A stretch of 64,000 nt of DNA, from assembly GCA_946566955.1 (NCBI GenBank), contig CAMNXD010000002.1:1-64000 (forward strand). Reading direction: 5' to 3'. Source of the stretch: an uncultured Clostridia bacterium (GTDB lineage Bacteria; Bacillota; Clostridia; Oscillospirales; Acutalibacteraceae). This document shows, in pieces, positions 34,132 to 43,157 of this stretch (its first letter is position 1; every line of letters starts with the position of its first letter). Below the pieces are notes generated by a model that was not told the DNA's origin, searched no databases, and saw nothing but the letters and a program-made list of their open reading frames with translations. Position numbers and translations under genes: made by a program.

Positions 34132-35164
34132 GTGAAATTCAAAATTAAAATTTTAGCATCTTTTTTCGCTTTATTTGCAATAATAATGATTTGGAATCAA
34201 AATGTTTCTGCGTTTGATGGTGAAATATTAGTACCGAAAGCTTTAAAGAAAGGTGATACAATATGTGTGCTATCACTATCAAGAGCAAATACTAAGCGAA
34301 TAAATATGTTTAGCGAGCGCATTGATAGCATAGTAAATAATTTAAAAAATCGAGGCTTTAATGTTATAGTTGAAGAAGAATGTTTTAAAAATAGTGAGCT
34401 TGAACTTGGTAATGGTACGGAACAATTGAGAGCAGATATATTTAATAAAGCTGTAGCAGATCCTAATATAAAAGCTATTTTTTCTATTTGGGGGCGGATA
34501 TGGCGCTATGCATGTCCTCGACAAAATAGACTATGAATCATTTAGAAAAAACAGAAAAATTTTTGTAGGATATAGTGATGTAACCGCAGTAGAATTAGCT
34601 ATTTTGGAAAAATCAGGAGTTATAACCTTCCACGGTCCAATGATAGGCGCAACACCAAATTGGGGAGAAACTAAATGTTTCGACGCTTTGTTTGATATGC
34701 TTATGAATCCAAGGTCGCAATTGGCATTATGTAATATTGACGATAAAACTCCATTTAAAGCATTTAAATCCGGGAGTTGCGAAGCGCAAGTTGTTGGTGG
34801 AAATATGTGCTTAACCCACCGTTTAATCGGCACACCATATGAACCAAGCTATAAAAACAAAATTTTGTTTTTTGAAGACGTAGGAGCGAGCGCTTTGAGA
34901 GTCCACAGAAATCTTTGGCAGCTTAAATTAGCTGGGAGACTAAATGAACTTTCAGGAATAATAATAGGAACGATAACGCCGGATAAACAAGAAACAGAAG
35001 AAAAAATTTTAAAGGCGTGTTTTGATATAATGAAAGATTTAAAAATACCAATAATTTATAATTTTCACGCGGGACATATTAAAAATCCGCTGACTTTACC
35101 AATAGGAGCAACTTTAAAAATTGAAGATGAAAAAGTATTAGTTATGAATCCAGTTGTTGAATAA
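34132..35164 (+). pseudogene. LD-carboxypeptidase, S66 (MccF-like) family, frameshifted
   Basis: Starts at GTG 34132 (GGAG 9 bases upstream) with a signal or membrane anchor, then the N-lobe (KKGDTICVLSLSRANTK). At the G5 run 34490-34494 the frame breaks in the family motif WGGYGAM; removing one G restores it into the frame that continues KIDYESF, with nucleophile Ser in FVGYSDVTA, and VVGGNMCL, and reaches 35164. S66 enzymes cleave murein tetrapeptides or microcin C-like compounds. One indel in a homopolymer may be a sequencing error, slippage control or a real inactivation. Confidence 0.8.
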
Positions 35165-35280
35165 GGGGCTTTTTAAAGCCTAAAACTTTCTTCTTTCTTC
35201 AAAGCTTCTTGAAAAAATCAAATTAAACTCATAAAGCGGAACTAAAAAATATTGCAACAATTAAAGAAGGAGTTTAAATC

Positions 35281-35733
35281 ATGGATTATGAAATAATTGA
35301 ATTACAAGAAAAAGTATTGCAGGCATTAGAGCCAGTCCGCCTTTCGAATTTAGACACAGAAGTATCGAAAAAAATCGAACTTGTGTGGCATGACTTTTTG
35401 CAAAAATGCAGTGACGTCGAAAACAAAGTTACTAATAAACCCATTTGTACTTATTCGAATTATGAAAGTGACGAAAAAGGAAAATATGATGTTTCGATTG
35501 GGTACGAAGTTGAAAAGATATCTCCCTCAAAAGATGGATGGACAAAGAAAATTATTCCTGCAGGAAAATATGCAAAATTTATAGTGAAGGGTAATATGGT
35601 AAAGGAAGTTTCAACTTTTTGGCAAAATATTTGGAAAATGGATTTACCGAGGAAATTTAAGTGCGATTTTGAAGAATATCAGAATATGGATCTGCTGAAT
35701 GCCGAAGTACATATTTATATTTCTATAAAATAA
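35281..35733 (+). CDS. GyrI-like / AraC effector-binding domain protein
   Basis: A 150-residue single-domain protein of the GyrI/BltR effector-binding fold (MDYEIIELQEKVLQALEPVRLS; SYGYE-like core here VSIGYEVEKI; PAGKYAKFIVKG; FEEYQNMDLLNAEVHIYISIK). There is no DNA-binding domain. Stand-alone members bind or hydrolyse small hydrophobic molecules, and some inhibit gyrase. AAGGAG precedes the ATG, and a terminator follows. Confidence 0.75.
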   Translation: MDYEIIELQEKVLQALEPVRLSNLDTEVSKKIELVWHDFLQKCSDVENKVTNKPICTYSNYESDEKGKYDVSIGYEVEKISPSKDGWTKKIIPAGKYAKFIVKGNMVKEVSTFWQNIWKMDLPRKFKCDFEEYQNMDLLNAEVHIYISIK

Positions 35734-35753
35734 AATCATAAGAAAACTTAAAA

Positions 35754-35785
35754 GCGTCTCATCTATGGAGACGCCTTAATATTTT
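35754..35785 (+). terminator. rho-independent terminator
   Basis: A 7-bp GC-rich stem (GCGTCTC/GAGACGC) with a T-rich tail. Confidence 0.85.
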
Positions 35786-35935
35786 TATAATCATCTTCAG
35801 CTTTTGTGATTTTATTCGTGATTTACTCAAAAAGCTAAAGGGTGATAACAAAAAGCTTCTTATTTTCCCACGTATCGTTTATACTGACTTATACAATAAA
35901 AAAATAAGATTCCTTTTGATAAAATAGAGAAATTT

Positions 35936-35964
35936 TTGAAAAATTATCTAAAATAAATTATAAT
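35936..35964 (+). promoter_or_regulatory. promoter of the CMD-cupin/flavodoxin operon
   Basis: TTGAAA, a 17-bp spacer and a perfect TATAAT (35959-35964); an AAGGAGG site follows. Confidence 0.75.
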
Positions 35965-35987
35965 AAAATTTTTAAGGAGGTTAATTT

Positions 35988-36728
35988 ATGGAAAAACAAA
36001 CTGCAGGCAGAGAGACCTTAAATGATTTTGCACCCAAATTTGCACAGCTTAACGATGACGTACTTTTTGGAGAGGTATGGTCAAGAGAAGGGAAACTATC
36101 TCTTAAAACTCGTTCTATTGTGACTATTACTTCCCTTATAAGCAAAGGTATAGTAGATAGCTCTCTTACCTATCATTTAGACACCGCCCGTAAGAACGGA
36201 GTAACTAAAATAGAAATGGCTGAAATCCTGACTCATCTTGCTTTTTACGCAGGTTGGCCGAATGCTTGGGCTGCATTTCGTATGGCAAAAGAGGTTTATA
36301 AAAATGACAATTCACAAGAAGAGCATGGCGGATTCTTTGGCCTTGGAGAACCTAATGTGAACTTTGCAAAATATTTTATCGGAAATAGCTACTTAAATCC
36401 TCTTACCAATCCAAAAGAAACTGTGTTTATTGCTAATGTAACTTTTGAGCCGGGATGCAGGAATAATTGGCACATTCACCGTGCTACAAAAGGTGGCGGT
36501 CAGATTCTTTTATGTGTAGATGGAGAAGGTTGGTATCAAGAAGAAAAAAAGCAAGCTCAAAGTTTAAAGCCTGGAGATGTTGTAACCATTCCGGCAAACG
36601 TCAAGCACTGGCATGGAGCTAAAAAAGATAGCTGGTTTAGTCATCTGGCGGTTGAGTGTCCCGGAGAGAACACCTCTAATCAATGGTTGGAGTCTGTAGA
36701 CGATGAAACTTATAATAGACTTAAATAA
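35988..36728 (+). CDS. carboxymuconolactone decarboxylase-cupin fusion protein
   Basis: A 246-residue fusion. Residues 1-105 form an AhpD/CMD domain (LKTRSIVTITSLISKGIVDSSLTYHLDTARKNGVTK). The usual CxxC is absent: only IVDSSLTYH is seen, so it is not an AhpD-type peroxidase. Residues 130-240 are a cupin with metal-type histidines NWHIHRATKGGGQILLC and IPANVKHWHGA. Such fusions are often induced with flavodoxins and aldo/keto reductases in Clostridia, and a flavodoxin follows 12 bases later. Confidence 0.85.
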   Translation: MEKQTAGRETLNDFAPKFAQLNDDVLFGEVWSREGKLSLKTRSIVTITSLISKGIVDSSLTYHLDTARKNGVTKIEMAEILTHLAFYAGWPNAWAAFRMAKEVYKNDNSQEEHGGFFGLGEPNVNFAKYFIGNSYLNPLTNPKETVFIANVTFEPGCRNNWHIHRATKGGGQILLCVDGEGWYQEEKKQAQSLKPGDVVTIPANVKHWHGAKKDSWFSHLAVECPGENTSNQWLESVDDETYNRLK

Positions 36729-36740
36729 GGAGGAATATAA

Positions 36741-37223
36741 ATGAGTAAAATATTAGTAGCATTTTTTAGTGCAAGTGGTGTGACTAAAAAAGTAGCAGGT
36801 AAACTATCGTCCGTTTTAAATGCGGATTTGCATGAAATCATACCAGAAAAACCATATTCTAAAGATGACCTTGATTGGACAAATGAAAATAGTCGGAGCA
36901 CAATAGAAATGAAAAAAGATAAATCTATCTGCCCGGCAATTGCAAATAATGTTGAAAACATGGACCAATACGACGTAGTTTATATTGGTTTTCCTATTTG
37001 GTGGTACGTTGCACCTACTATAATCAATACATTTTTGGAACAATACAATTTAAAAGGTAAAAAAATTATCCCCTTTGCCACTTCCGGCAGCAGTGGTATG
37101 GGCAATACGAACAAAGAATTGCAGTCTTCTTGTGTGGATGCGAAATTATTAGAGGGTAAACGCTTTTCAGAAGATGTCTCTGAGACAGAGCTAAAAGATT
37201 GGGTTAACAGCTTAAAGTGTTAA
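36741..37223 (+). CDS. flavodoxin
   Basis: A 160-residue flavodoxin with the FMN phosphate loop FFSASGVTKKVA (residues 8-19), IGFPIWWYVAPTIINTFLE and PFATSGSSGMGN binding the isoalloxazine. It is of the type found beside CMD-cupin proteins and probably serves reductive quinone or carbonyl detoxification. GGAGG lies 8 bases before the ATG, and a terminator follows at 37416. Confidence 0.9.
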   Translation: MSKILVAFFSASGVTKKVAGKLSSVLNADLHEIIPEKPYSKDDLDWTNENSRSTIEMKKDKSICPAIANNVENMDQYDVVYIGFPIWWYVAPTIINTFLEQYNLKGKKIIPFATSGSSGMGNTNKELQSSCVDAKLLEGKRFSEDVSETELKDWVNSLKC

Positions 37224-37572
37224 AAAGGTCTGATAGTAGTTTTTAATTATTATCAACGTTACTTTTTCAATAATAAAATGCAGAAAAATAGATTGCGTAA
37301 AATTGCAAAGTTTTCTGAAATTAAAAAGTAGTTGACAAGTATCAGAGAAATGAAAGTGATAAAAAAATCTGTGAGTTAATTCCATACAGTGCTGATTTAA
37401 ATTTATTGCAAATTGAGCAACCTTTTTAACTGCTAAAGAAGGTTGCTTTAAAAATATTCGTACAACAGGAACAATTATACACCACTATAAGGGGTGTTCT
37501 ATTATAATTGTATCGTAGTTATTTAAGGTGGCTAAGGAGAATTTTTAAAGAAATAATAGAATTATGTTCTGA
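37224..37572. other. intergenic region with one terminator
   Basis: 349 bases without a gene. A 9-bp stem (AGCAACCTT 37416-37424, AAGGTTGCT 37439-37447) followed by TTTA is the likely terminator of the flavodoxin operon. A TTGACA at about 37333 has no well-spaced -10. Nothing else is recognisable. Confidence 0.6.
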
Positions 37573-39072
37573 TTAACTAACTAAAAAATTAATAACTTGA
37601 AGTCGTCCGTTTATATAAGCATATACCGCAGCCTCGCCAGGATTTCCAGCTAAAATATTTCCAGACTCATCAATTTTAATTATATTAAAATTACTACTTT
37701 CAAAGAATGTATTACCATCATTTTTAAAATAGTTATCTATATTCAAATAGCTTCCTGATTTTATCTCAACCTTTGAACACAAATCTACAAGATCAGCTTG
37801 AATATATCCTTTAGTTACTATATCATTTTGTAAAAACTTTATTTCAGCCCAATAAGGCGACTCTATAAATTTAGCGAAATCAGTGGAATCCGTTTGACAA
37901 TATTTTAAAACTTCTACTGGTTTTTCTCTAAATAAAACATTTATTTTATTATGTTCTAACCCCGGGCCATCATACACATCCGTTCCTTGATAATTTATTT
38001 CACCTAACTGATTAACGATAGTACATTTTTCTCTTGAACTATTTTCCGGCATATTATCATAAACTGGTATTATAAACTTTTTGGGGCTATCAAAAATTCC
38101 TACTTGTTTATAAGCTTTAGATATGCTGCTTACAGTAGATGTGGCTCCTAATATAGCGGTGTAATATTGATGTGTATGCACAGGATAGCAAGTATATGGT
38201 GAAGTATTGAACCTTTGGAAGTAAACGGTATCTTGTCCTTTAGATATATAAGAATTCGATATCCATAATGCCCCACCAATAATCGATTTTTCTGGTGAAT
38301 CCCAAGGGCCTAAGAATTCTCCTTGCGTTTCGGTTTTAGCATATTCTAAACCTTTTGAAACAGGATCTTCACTATCGTAAGCTTTAATGTTGTAAAAATT
38401 ATAATACCCTTTGTAATTTTTATATGTACCTGTTGTACTATTACTTCCTGAACCATCAGGTAAGCATACTTCATTTCTTATCCTCGAGGCCAAGTAATAT
38501 GGACTGGCATTACTTTTTTCCCCGGCTTCAAGTATAATATCCGCATACGTTTTATCTGTCACAATTTCTTTACCCGACTGATCTTTATAGGTAACTGTTT
38601 TATTACTCATGAAAGTGTCTTTTAATATCTTTTCGATTTCAGATTTATTATGTAATTCAGAATCGTACGTATTCTTTTCAAACATAAAAATATTATCTTC
38701 ATCTAAAAAGTTTCTTGGATCCAAAAAATACTGAACTGCAAAACTATTTGCAGCAACCCAGCCATTATGATCCCAAGTTAAATATCTATTTTTATATGGC
38801 AAGTAAAACCCTTCATTTTTATTTTTTAAAAAATCGCTACTGTTTCTAATGACACTTCTTTTACCCATTTGCTCTTTTAGGCATTCAAAGAAATCCATTT
38901 TTACATATACAGCCTCAAACTCCCAATTAGGATGTTTTTTACTTAATTCAGATAGTCTTTCTTGATAACTTTCCGGGAAGCTTGCAGCCTCTACTTTTTT
39001 TACATTACAATTAAAAATACAAGATAATAATAAAAACGCTGTAATTAATTTATTAAGTATTTTATATCTCAT
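37573..39072 (-). CDS. secreted N-acetylglucosaminidase-like cell-wall hydrolase
   Basis: A 499-residue protein with signal peptide (1-29). It matches the clostridial beta-N-acetylglucosaminidase family: LSKKHPNWEFEAVYV, YFLDPRNFLDEDNIFMFE, SPYYLASRIRNEV, YKGYYNFYNIKAYDS and HTHQYYTAILGA. Catalytic Glu is likely in RNEVCLPDG, though the family usually has QE at this site and here it is NE. SH3-like and Ig-like C-terminal parts follow. It cuts glycan chains of peptidoglycan. Monocistronic, inserted between the flavodoxin operon and the reductase stub. Confidence 0.8.
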   Translation of the reverse strand: MRYKILNKLITAFLLLSCIFNCNVKKVEAASFPESYQERLSELSKKHPNWEFEAVYVKMDFFECLKEQMGKRSVIRNSSDFLKNKNEGFYLPYKNRYLTWDHNGWVAANSFAVQYFLDPRNFLDEDNIFMFEKNTYDSELHNKSEIEKILKDTFMSNKTVTYKDQSGKEIVTDKTYADIILEAGEKSNASPYYLASRIRNEVCLPDGSGSNSTTGTYKNYKGYYNFYNIKAYDSEDPVSKGLEYAKTETQGEFLGPWDSPEKSIIGGALWISNSYISKGQDTVYFQRFNTSPYTCYPVHTHQYYTAILGATSTVSSISKAYKQVGIFDSPKKFIIPVYDNMPENSSREKCTIVNQLGEINYQGTDVYDGPGLEHNKINVLFREKPVEVLKYCQTDSTDFAKFIESPYWAEIKFLQNDIVTKGYIQADLVDLCSKVEIKSGSYLNIDNYFKNDGNTFFESSNFNIIKIDESGNILAGNPGEAAVYAYINGRLQVINFLVS

Positions 39073-39185
39073 TAACTTATTGGACTCCTTTAAAATTTTA
39101 AGTTTTGCTGGGCAATTATACTACCTATATGCGTGAAAATCAATCATATTTTAAAAATTATCAAATAAGCGTATGTAAACATCTA

Positions 39186-39474
39186 TTAAATATTAGTTGA
39201 AGCAAATTCCGTAATCTTTCACAGCTTATTTCCAAGCTTCTCTTTATCTTGAAGACAAAATTTATAGTCTGAAATTACCGAAGAAGAACTTTCTATACAA
39301 AACATACTTAATAATAATATCGTCTTTGTCGATGCATAAAATTAAGACAGCACTTGGATTTTTATTTCCTTTTTTATTATATACCGATTCCTCGGCATCT
39401 TTAGGTTGTAGTTTGAACGTACCCAAACCTAATTTAGGCATCTTTATTCCATTATTTAAATTTACATATTCCAT
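39186..39474 (-). pseudogene. aldo/keto reductase stub fused to DUF1016 nuclease debris
   Basis: After AGGAGG the reading frame begins as an aldo/keto reductase (MEYVNLNNGIKMPKLGLGTF, about 31 residues), then switches at about 39380 to NPSAVLILCIDKDDIIIKYV, which matches residues near 280 of the DUF1016 nuclease at 43158-44177. After a frameshift the match continues as SDYKFCLQDKEKLGNKL, a stop replacing Arg, and KITE. The product is not functional; it records an illegitimate recombination between a metabolic gene and a second copy of the nuclease. Confidence 0.8.
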
Positions 39475-39537
39475 GATATTTATCCTCCTTTTAAGCTAAA
39501 AATATTTTTATTTACATTATATTCTATCCTATATTTA

Positions 39538-40536
39538 CTATAAATACTTACCAAAAAACTCTTTTAGTTTTGACGTGGCTTGTTTTACATATTCAGGTTT
39601 CCAGTAGGTCTCAATGTGAGTTGCTCCTTTAATTAAAAATAGCTCTTTATTTTTAGTACCGGTGGACGCCGCAAACACTTTTTTCGTCATATAAAATGTA
39701 TCGGCAATACTTTCTGAAATCATTAAAAGAGGTTGATTTATGAGGTCTGCGTTATCAGCTGCATCAAAATTCATAAGTTCTAAAAAGCTACTTACAGTAT
39801 AGCGAAAGGTTGACTTTGGATGCTTGTGAGTTTTTCCGTAATAATAGTATCCATCTTTATAAAGGTCATATGGAAGTTTTTGAGCTTCTTCTTCGGGCAT
39901 ATCGCACATATCGGATGTGTAAAGAACTTCTTTGCCTGAGGTTTCAAGTCCTCTTGCACGAGACGCTTCAATTAGTCTTTCTTGAATTGTGGAAGTTTGG
40001 CTATCTAAAAAGCCATTTATTCTGACTACGCCTGTGTTAAACACAGCTTTAATAGTATAACCGCCACCACCACAAATTCCGAGTATTCCAATGCGTTCCG
40101 AATCTACACCGGGATAATGCACAATAATATCAGCCATCCGATGTATATCTTCAATTCTGTTGGATGGCTTATCTGTGTTTCTTGGCTCTCCTTCACTTGA
40201 GCCTTGATATGAAGCGTCTGATACTATAGAAATATAACCCTTTTCCGCCAGACGCTGAGCATAAAGACCAGCAACTTGTTCTTTCACTCCACCATTAGGA
40301 TGTGCCACACATATTGCAGGATATTTTTTGTCGCTATTTTCATCGTATTTTGCCGGAGTATAAACGTTTGCAGCGATCCTTAAGCCTTTTAGATCGTATG
40401 AAATAGGATGAATATTTACCTTACCTTGTTTATTTTCCCTGATTGCTCCTTCGTACACTAAGCCATATAAATTATCATTGTGGGTATTTTCTGCTTTAAT
40501 TTGCTCAATAGTTTTAAATTTAAAAACGTTGTTCAT
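39538..40536 (-). CDS. alpha/beta hydrolase, dienelactone hydrolase/YcjY-like
   Basis: A 332-residue hydrolase. ATG 40536 is chosen because GGGAGG lies 9 bases upstream. The fold shows AICVAHPNGGVKEQ (oxyanion), the nucleophile elbow GILGICGGGGYT with Cys in place of Ser, as in dienelactone hydrolases and YcjY-type proteins, a late Asp, and the His in KGATHIETYW. Substrate unknown. It belongs to the aldo/keto reductase-LysR cluster that has otherwise decayed. Confidence 0.8.
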   Translation of the reverse strand: MNNVFKFKTIEQIKAENTHNDNLYGLVYEGAIRENKQGKVNIHPISYDLKGLRIAANVYTPAKYDENSDKKYPAICVAHPNGGVKEQVAGLYAQRLAEKGYISIVSDASYQGSSEGEPRNTDKPSNRIEDIHRMADIIVHYPGVDSERIGILGICGGGGYTIKAVFNTGVVRINGFLDSQTSTIQERLIEASRARGLETSGKEVLYTSDMCDMPEEEAQKLPYDLYKDGYYYYGKTHKHPKSTFRYTVSSFLELMNFDAADNADLINQPLLMISESIADTFYMTKKVFAASTGTKNKELFLIKGATHIETYWKPEYVKQATSKLKEFFGKYL

Positions 40537-40649
40537 AATCCTTTGCCTCCCAACTTTATTAATTATATACATAATAAACAAATCCAGACTATGTTAGAAG
40601 TCTCAATTTGTTTATCAGATTATACCTTAAGGTTATAACTAAAATCCAT

Positions 40650-41539
40650 TTAAGTGATTACAATATCTTGTATTGCATGCAAAAGACGTTTTACTGTTTG
40701 CGGCGGCTTGGGAGAATGAAGTATACCAAAAGGAATATCATCATCCCAATCTACCGGGATGATTTTCAAAAGAGGATGTACGTTCTCTCAATTATTGACT
40801 ACCATCAAAATATTATTACTATTTTCACACTGATTAAATACTTTCACATCATAAAAGTCAAAATCTACCAAATTGATTTGAGGATGATTTACATATAAGT
40901 AATCTTGCAGATTATCTACATAGTTGCTCCATCCCCGATGCATCATCATAAACGTTTCGTTATATAGATCGCTAATTTTAAGTTGACCTCTACTTGCTAA
41001 TCGGTGATTAACAGAAACCACACAGCAAATAGGAGTCTTTAATATCTCCAACCCCGCACACTTTCGTAACTTAAGCATTGTGTCATCAAAAATACCAATT
41101 ACAATGTCAATATTTTTTCCAAGACTCCTAAGTATTTCCTTTGCATTTTGCAAAGTATTTTCAAAAGGAACAAGCTGAAACTTAATATCTGGGCAACGTT
41201 TATGAATTTCTGGTCATAACTTAACTAGAACTTTGGCCGGAGTCATAGGAGATGTACCACTATAAATAATATTTGTGTCGTTTGCCATTGCAGTTTGCAC
41301 CCTTGTGATGGAGTCATTGCAATCCTGAATAATGTATTTAGCATCTTTATAAAGTGATTCTCCTGCTTTAGTCAAAGTCAATGATGAGTTCGTTTAAAAA
41401 GCTGAACTCTTAAATTTGATTCTAAAATATTAATTTGTTTAATTACTGCGGTAGTCGTAATATAGGTACTTTCAGCCGCTTTAGTAAAGCTCCCTACGTC
41501 TGCCACACGAATAAATGTTTCCAGTTGAGGAGTATATAT
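40650..41539 (-). pseudogene. LysR-family transcription regulator, degenerate
   Basis: The full length of a LysR regulator can be traced: HTH (LETFIRVADVGSFTKAAEST), effector domain and a C-terminal IIPVDWDDDIPFGILHS. Disruptions: ATA at the start position behind GGAG, a frameshift after LFKRT, TGA where Trp is expected (about 41216 and 40788), and a second frameshift near 40780. Three changes fit G-to-A on the coding strand. It would have regulated the adjacent hydrolase/reductase cluster. Non-functional. Confidence 0.85.
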
Positions 41540-41927
41540 AGTAATCAACTCCTTTCTTTATCAATTTTTTAGCTTTATAGTTTCTAATATTTTATTATAT
41601 TATATTTTGAAAAACTTATAAACTTCATTTCAGTAAACATAAAACAAGAAATTACAACCGAAATTAGAAAGTTCTACATTTTTAGTCTTGTTTTTGAAAC
41701 TGGTTACATAAGGAATTTTGCCCTTTTTATAAATCGTTACACTTTTGCACCTCAGCGAAAAAATTGTAACGATTACTTCATGATTCTTAAGAGTAATCGT
41801 TACACAAAAATTACATTTTATTTATATAATTCTTTAATCCCTCATAATACCACATATTTATTGATTTCTATGTTATTGTATAGAATTTCTACTTATAAAA
41901 GTTTTAAACTATAGCCCAAAAATTTAT
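41540..41927. other. intergenic region holding repeat island A
   Basis: 388 bases without a gene. The left part is AT-rich; 41670-41830 is homologous to the region upstream of the DUF1703 gene (53080-53260), including a shared TTTTAG(T/A)CTTGTTTTT block. Confidence 0.7.
41732..41804. repeat. repeat island A: TAATCGTTACA / TTTGCACC motifs
   Basis: AATCGTTACA (41732-41741), TTTTGCACCT (41743-41752), TGTAACGATTACT (41765-41777) and AGTAATCGTTACA (41792-41804). The last two form a perfect 13-bp inverted repeat with a 14-base spacer. Same order of elements as island C. Confidence 0.85.
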
Positions 41928-42701
41928 TTAATTAGTATTGAAATCTGTTTGTTTTGATTTGATTTTCAAATTATTAGTAACTGATTTCCATGCCATTTGA
42001 TTGCCTGTCCACTTTGGAAATTTGTTTGCTTCTTCAATTGGCTGCTTATCTGAAAAGACAAATTGAATAATAGTTAATTTATCATCTTTAAATAGAACGC
42101 TTTTATGTATTACTTCAGTATCTACATCAACTACATTAATTAATATAATTTCTTTGTTTGGATAAATCTTGCTGAACTTTTTAGCAAATTCTATAAGCTG
42201 TACAGTTGTAACGTCTGACCTATCGCAAATTAATCCGATGGAATCGGCTTGATTCAAAATCTCGTCAACTTTTGAAGCTCTATTTAGCATCATTTCTCTA
42301 AACTTTTCATGTTCAACTTGTAAAGGGGAATTTTTGTTAAAGTGATGAATGGATATTATTCCATTTTTTGTATCCTTTATAACTTTACAATTTTTGCGAG
42401 ATTTATTGGGAATCTCTTCGATCTCTTCAAAGAAATCACAAAATTTAGTTTCGAATAAATGTATTGCCGTTTCTAAAGAATAGTTCATCATCCAGTCTAA
42501 TGGTGCGGCTTGAAATCTCATGTTATATTTTTGAATATAATACGCTGGTCTACATTTTGCTCCTATCGAAAAAACACAATCTACACTATATATATCATTG
42601 CATGTAATATCAGCGGCATATACAGCTATTTGCGAAACACAACTCAGAAAAAATAATAAACATACAAAAGCCTTTTCTAACATGCTGAAAATATTCTTCA
42701 C
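41928..42701 (-). CDS. exported DUF1796-family putative papain-like cysteine peptidase
   Basis: A protein of about 257 residues. GTG 42701 is preferred because AAGGGG lies 8 bases upstream and a signal peptide (VKNIFSMLEKAFVCLLFFLS... to VYAAD) follows at once. The mature part opens with VFSIGAKCRPAYYIQKYNMR and PLDWMMNYSLETAI, the DUF1796 signature with its probable catalytic Cys; ISIHHFNKN may hold the His. DUF1796 members are usually cytosolic or in capsule clusters, so export is unusual. Monocistronic; substrate unknown. Confidence 0.65.
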   Translation of the reverse strand: MKNIFSMLEKAFVCLLFFLSCVSQIAVYAADITCNDIYSVDCVFSIGAKCRPAYYIQKYNMRFQAAPLDWMMNYSLETAIHLFETKFCDFFEEIEEIPNKSRKNCKVIKDTKNGIISIHHFNKNSPLQVEHEKFREMMLNRASKVDEILNQADSIGLICDRSDVTTVQLIEFAKKFSKIYPNKEIILINVVDVDTEVIHKSVLFKDDKLTIIQFVFSDKQPIEEANKFPKWTGNQMAWKSVTNNLKIKSKQTDFNTN

Positions 42702-42897
42702 AAAAAATACCCCTTGAAATATCATGATCAAAATAAATGTATATTGCATCCAAATAAGCTTATTCATATGGCATAAGCTTGGGATTTAGATACAATGAAC
42801 TCCCCAGTATTACTGGGCTTACAAGCATATGCTTTAAAAGTCTACATTATATTTTGCCTTTTTCAAATATCCATATCTCTTTATTGCTATTATATCA

Positions 42898-42924
42898 TGC
42901 ACCCATATTTTCTACAAGGGTGCA
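42898..42924. repeat. TGCACCC inverted repeat
   Basis: TGCACCC (42898-42904) and GGGTGCA (42918-42924), 7-bp arms with a 13-base spacer; the same word recurs at 43021 and three times in island C. Confidence 0.75.
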
Positions 42925-42945
42925 TTTTCAAAAATCGAAAAACTA

Positions 42946-43018
42946 TAATCGTTACAGTAGAAAGGATAATCGTTACATAAAAAGAGTAATCGTTACATCA
43001 TGAGTAGTAATCGTTACA
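42946..43018 (+). repeat. four direct repeats of TAATCGTTACA with 20-21 bp period (iteron-like)
   Basis: Exact 11-bp copies start at 42946, 42967, 42987 and 43008. Steps of 21, 20 and 21 bp put them on the same face of the helix. TTTGCACCC follows at 43021-43029. The array is 140 bases upstream of the DUF1016 nuclease. The pattern fits cooperative binding of a protein. Confidence 0.9.
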
Positions 43019-43157
43019 CATTTGCACCCACTTTTATAATGATATTGAAGAAAATAAGGATGATATTAAATAATCTAATAATATGAAATATGATTTACCC
43101 GGTTCATAAATTTTTGAGGTTATGGTAAAATAAAAGACAAGAAAAGGTGGCGATGAA

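Larger units (their letters stand above)
42702..43157. other. 456-base intergenic region holding repeat island B
   Basis: No gene. Contains a TGCACCC inverted repeat, four phased TAATCGTTACA repeats and TTTGCACCC, then about 110 bases of AT-rich DNA before the DUF1016 gene (AGGTGGCG site). See the repeat entries. Confidence 0.7.

Noticed and set aside
40650-41539. UGA read as Trp (recoded genetic code)
   Set aside because: Many intact genes in the window end in TGA and use TGG for Trp; the LysR frame also has frameshifts and a lost start codon.
42779-43003. Small reading frames across repeat island B
   Set aside because: They run through the repeats, lack ribosome-binding sites and resemble no protein; the DNA is better explained as a regulatory array.
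42946-43018. CRISPR array
   Set aside because: The repeats are only 11 bp with 9-10 bp gaps, no cas gene is present, and the gap sizes do not fit spacers.
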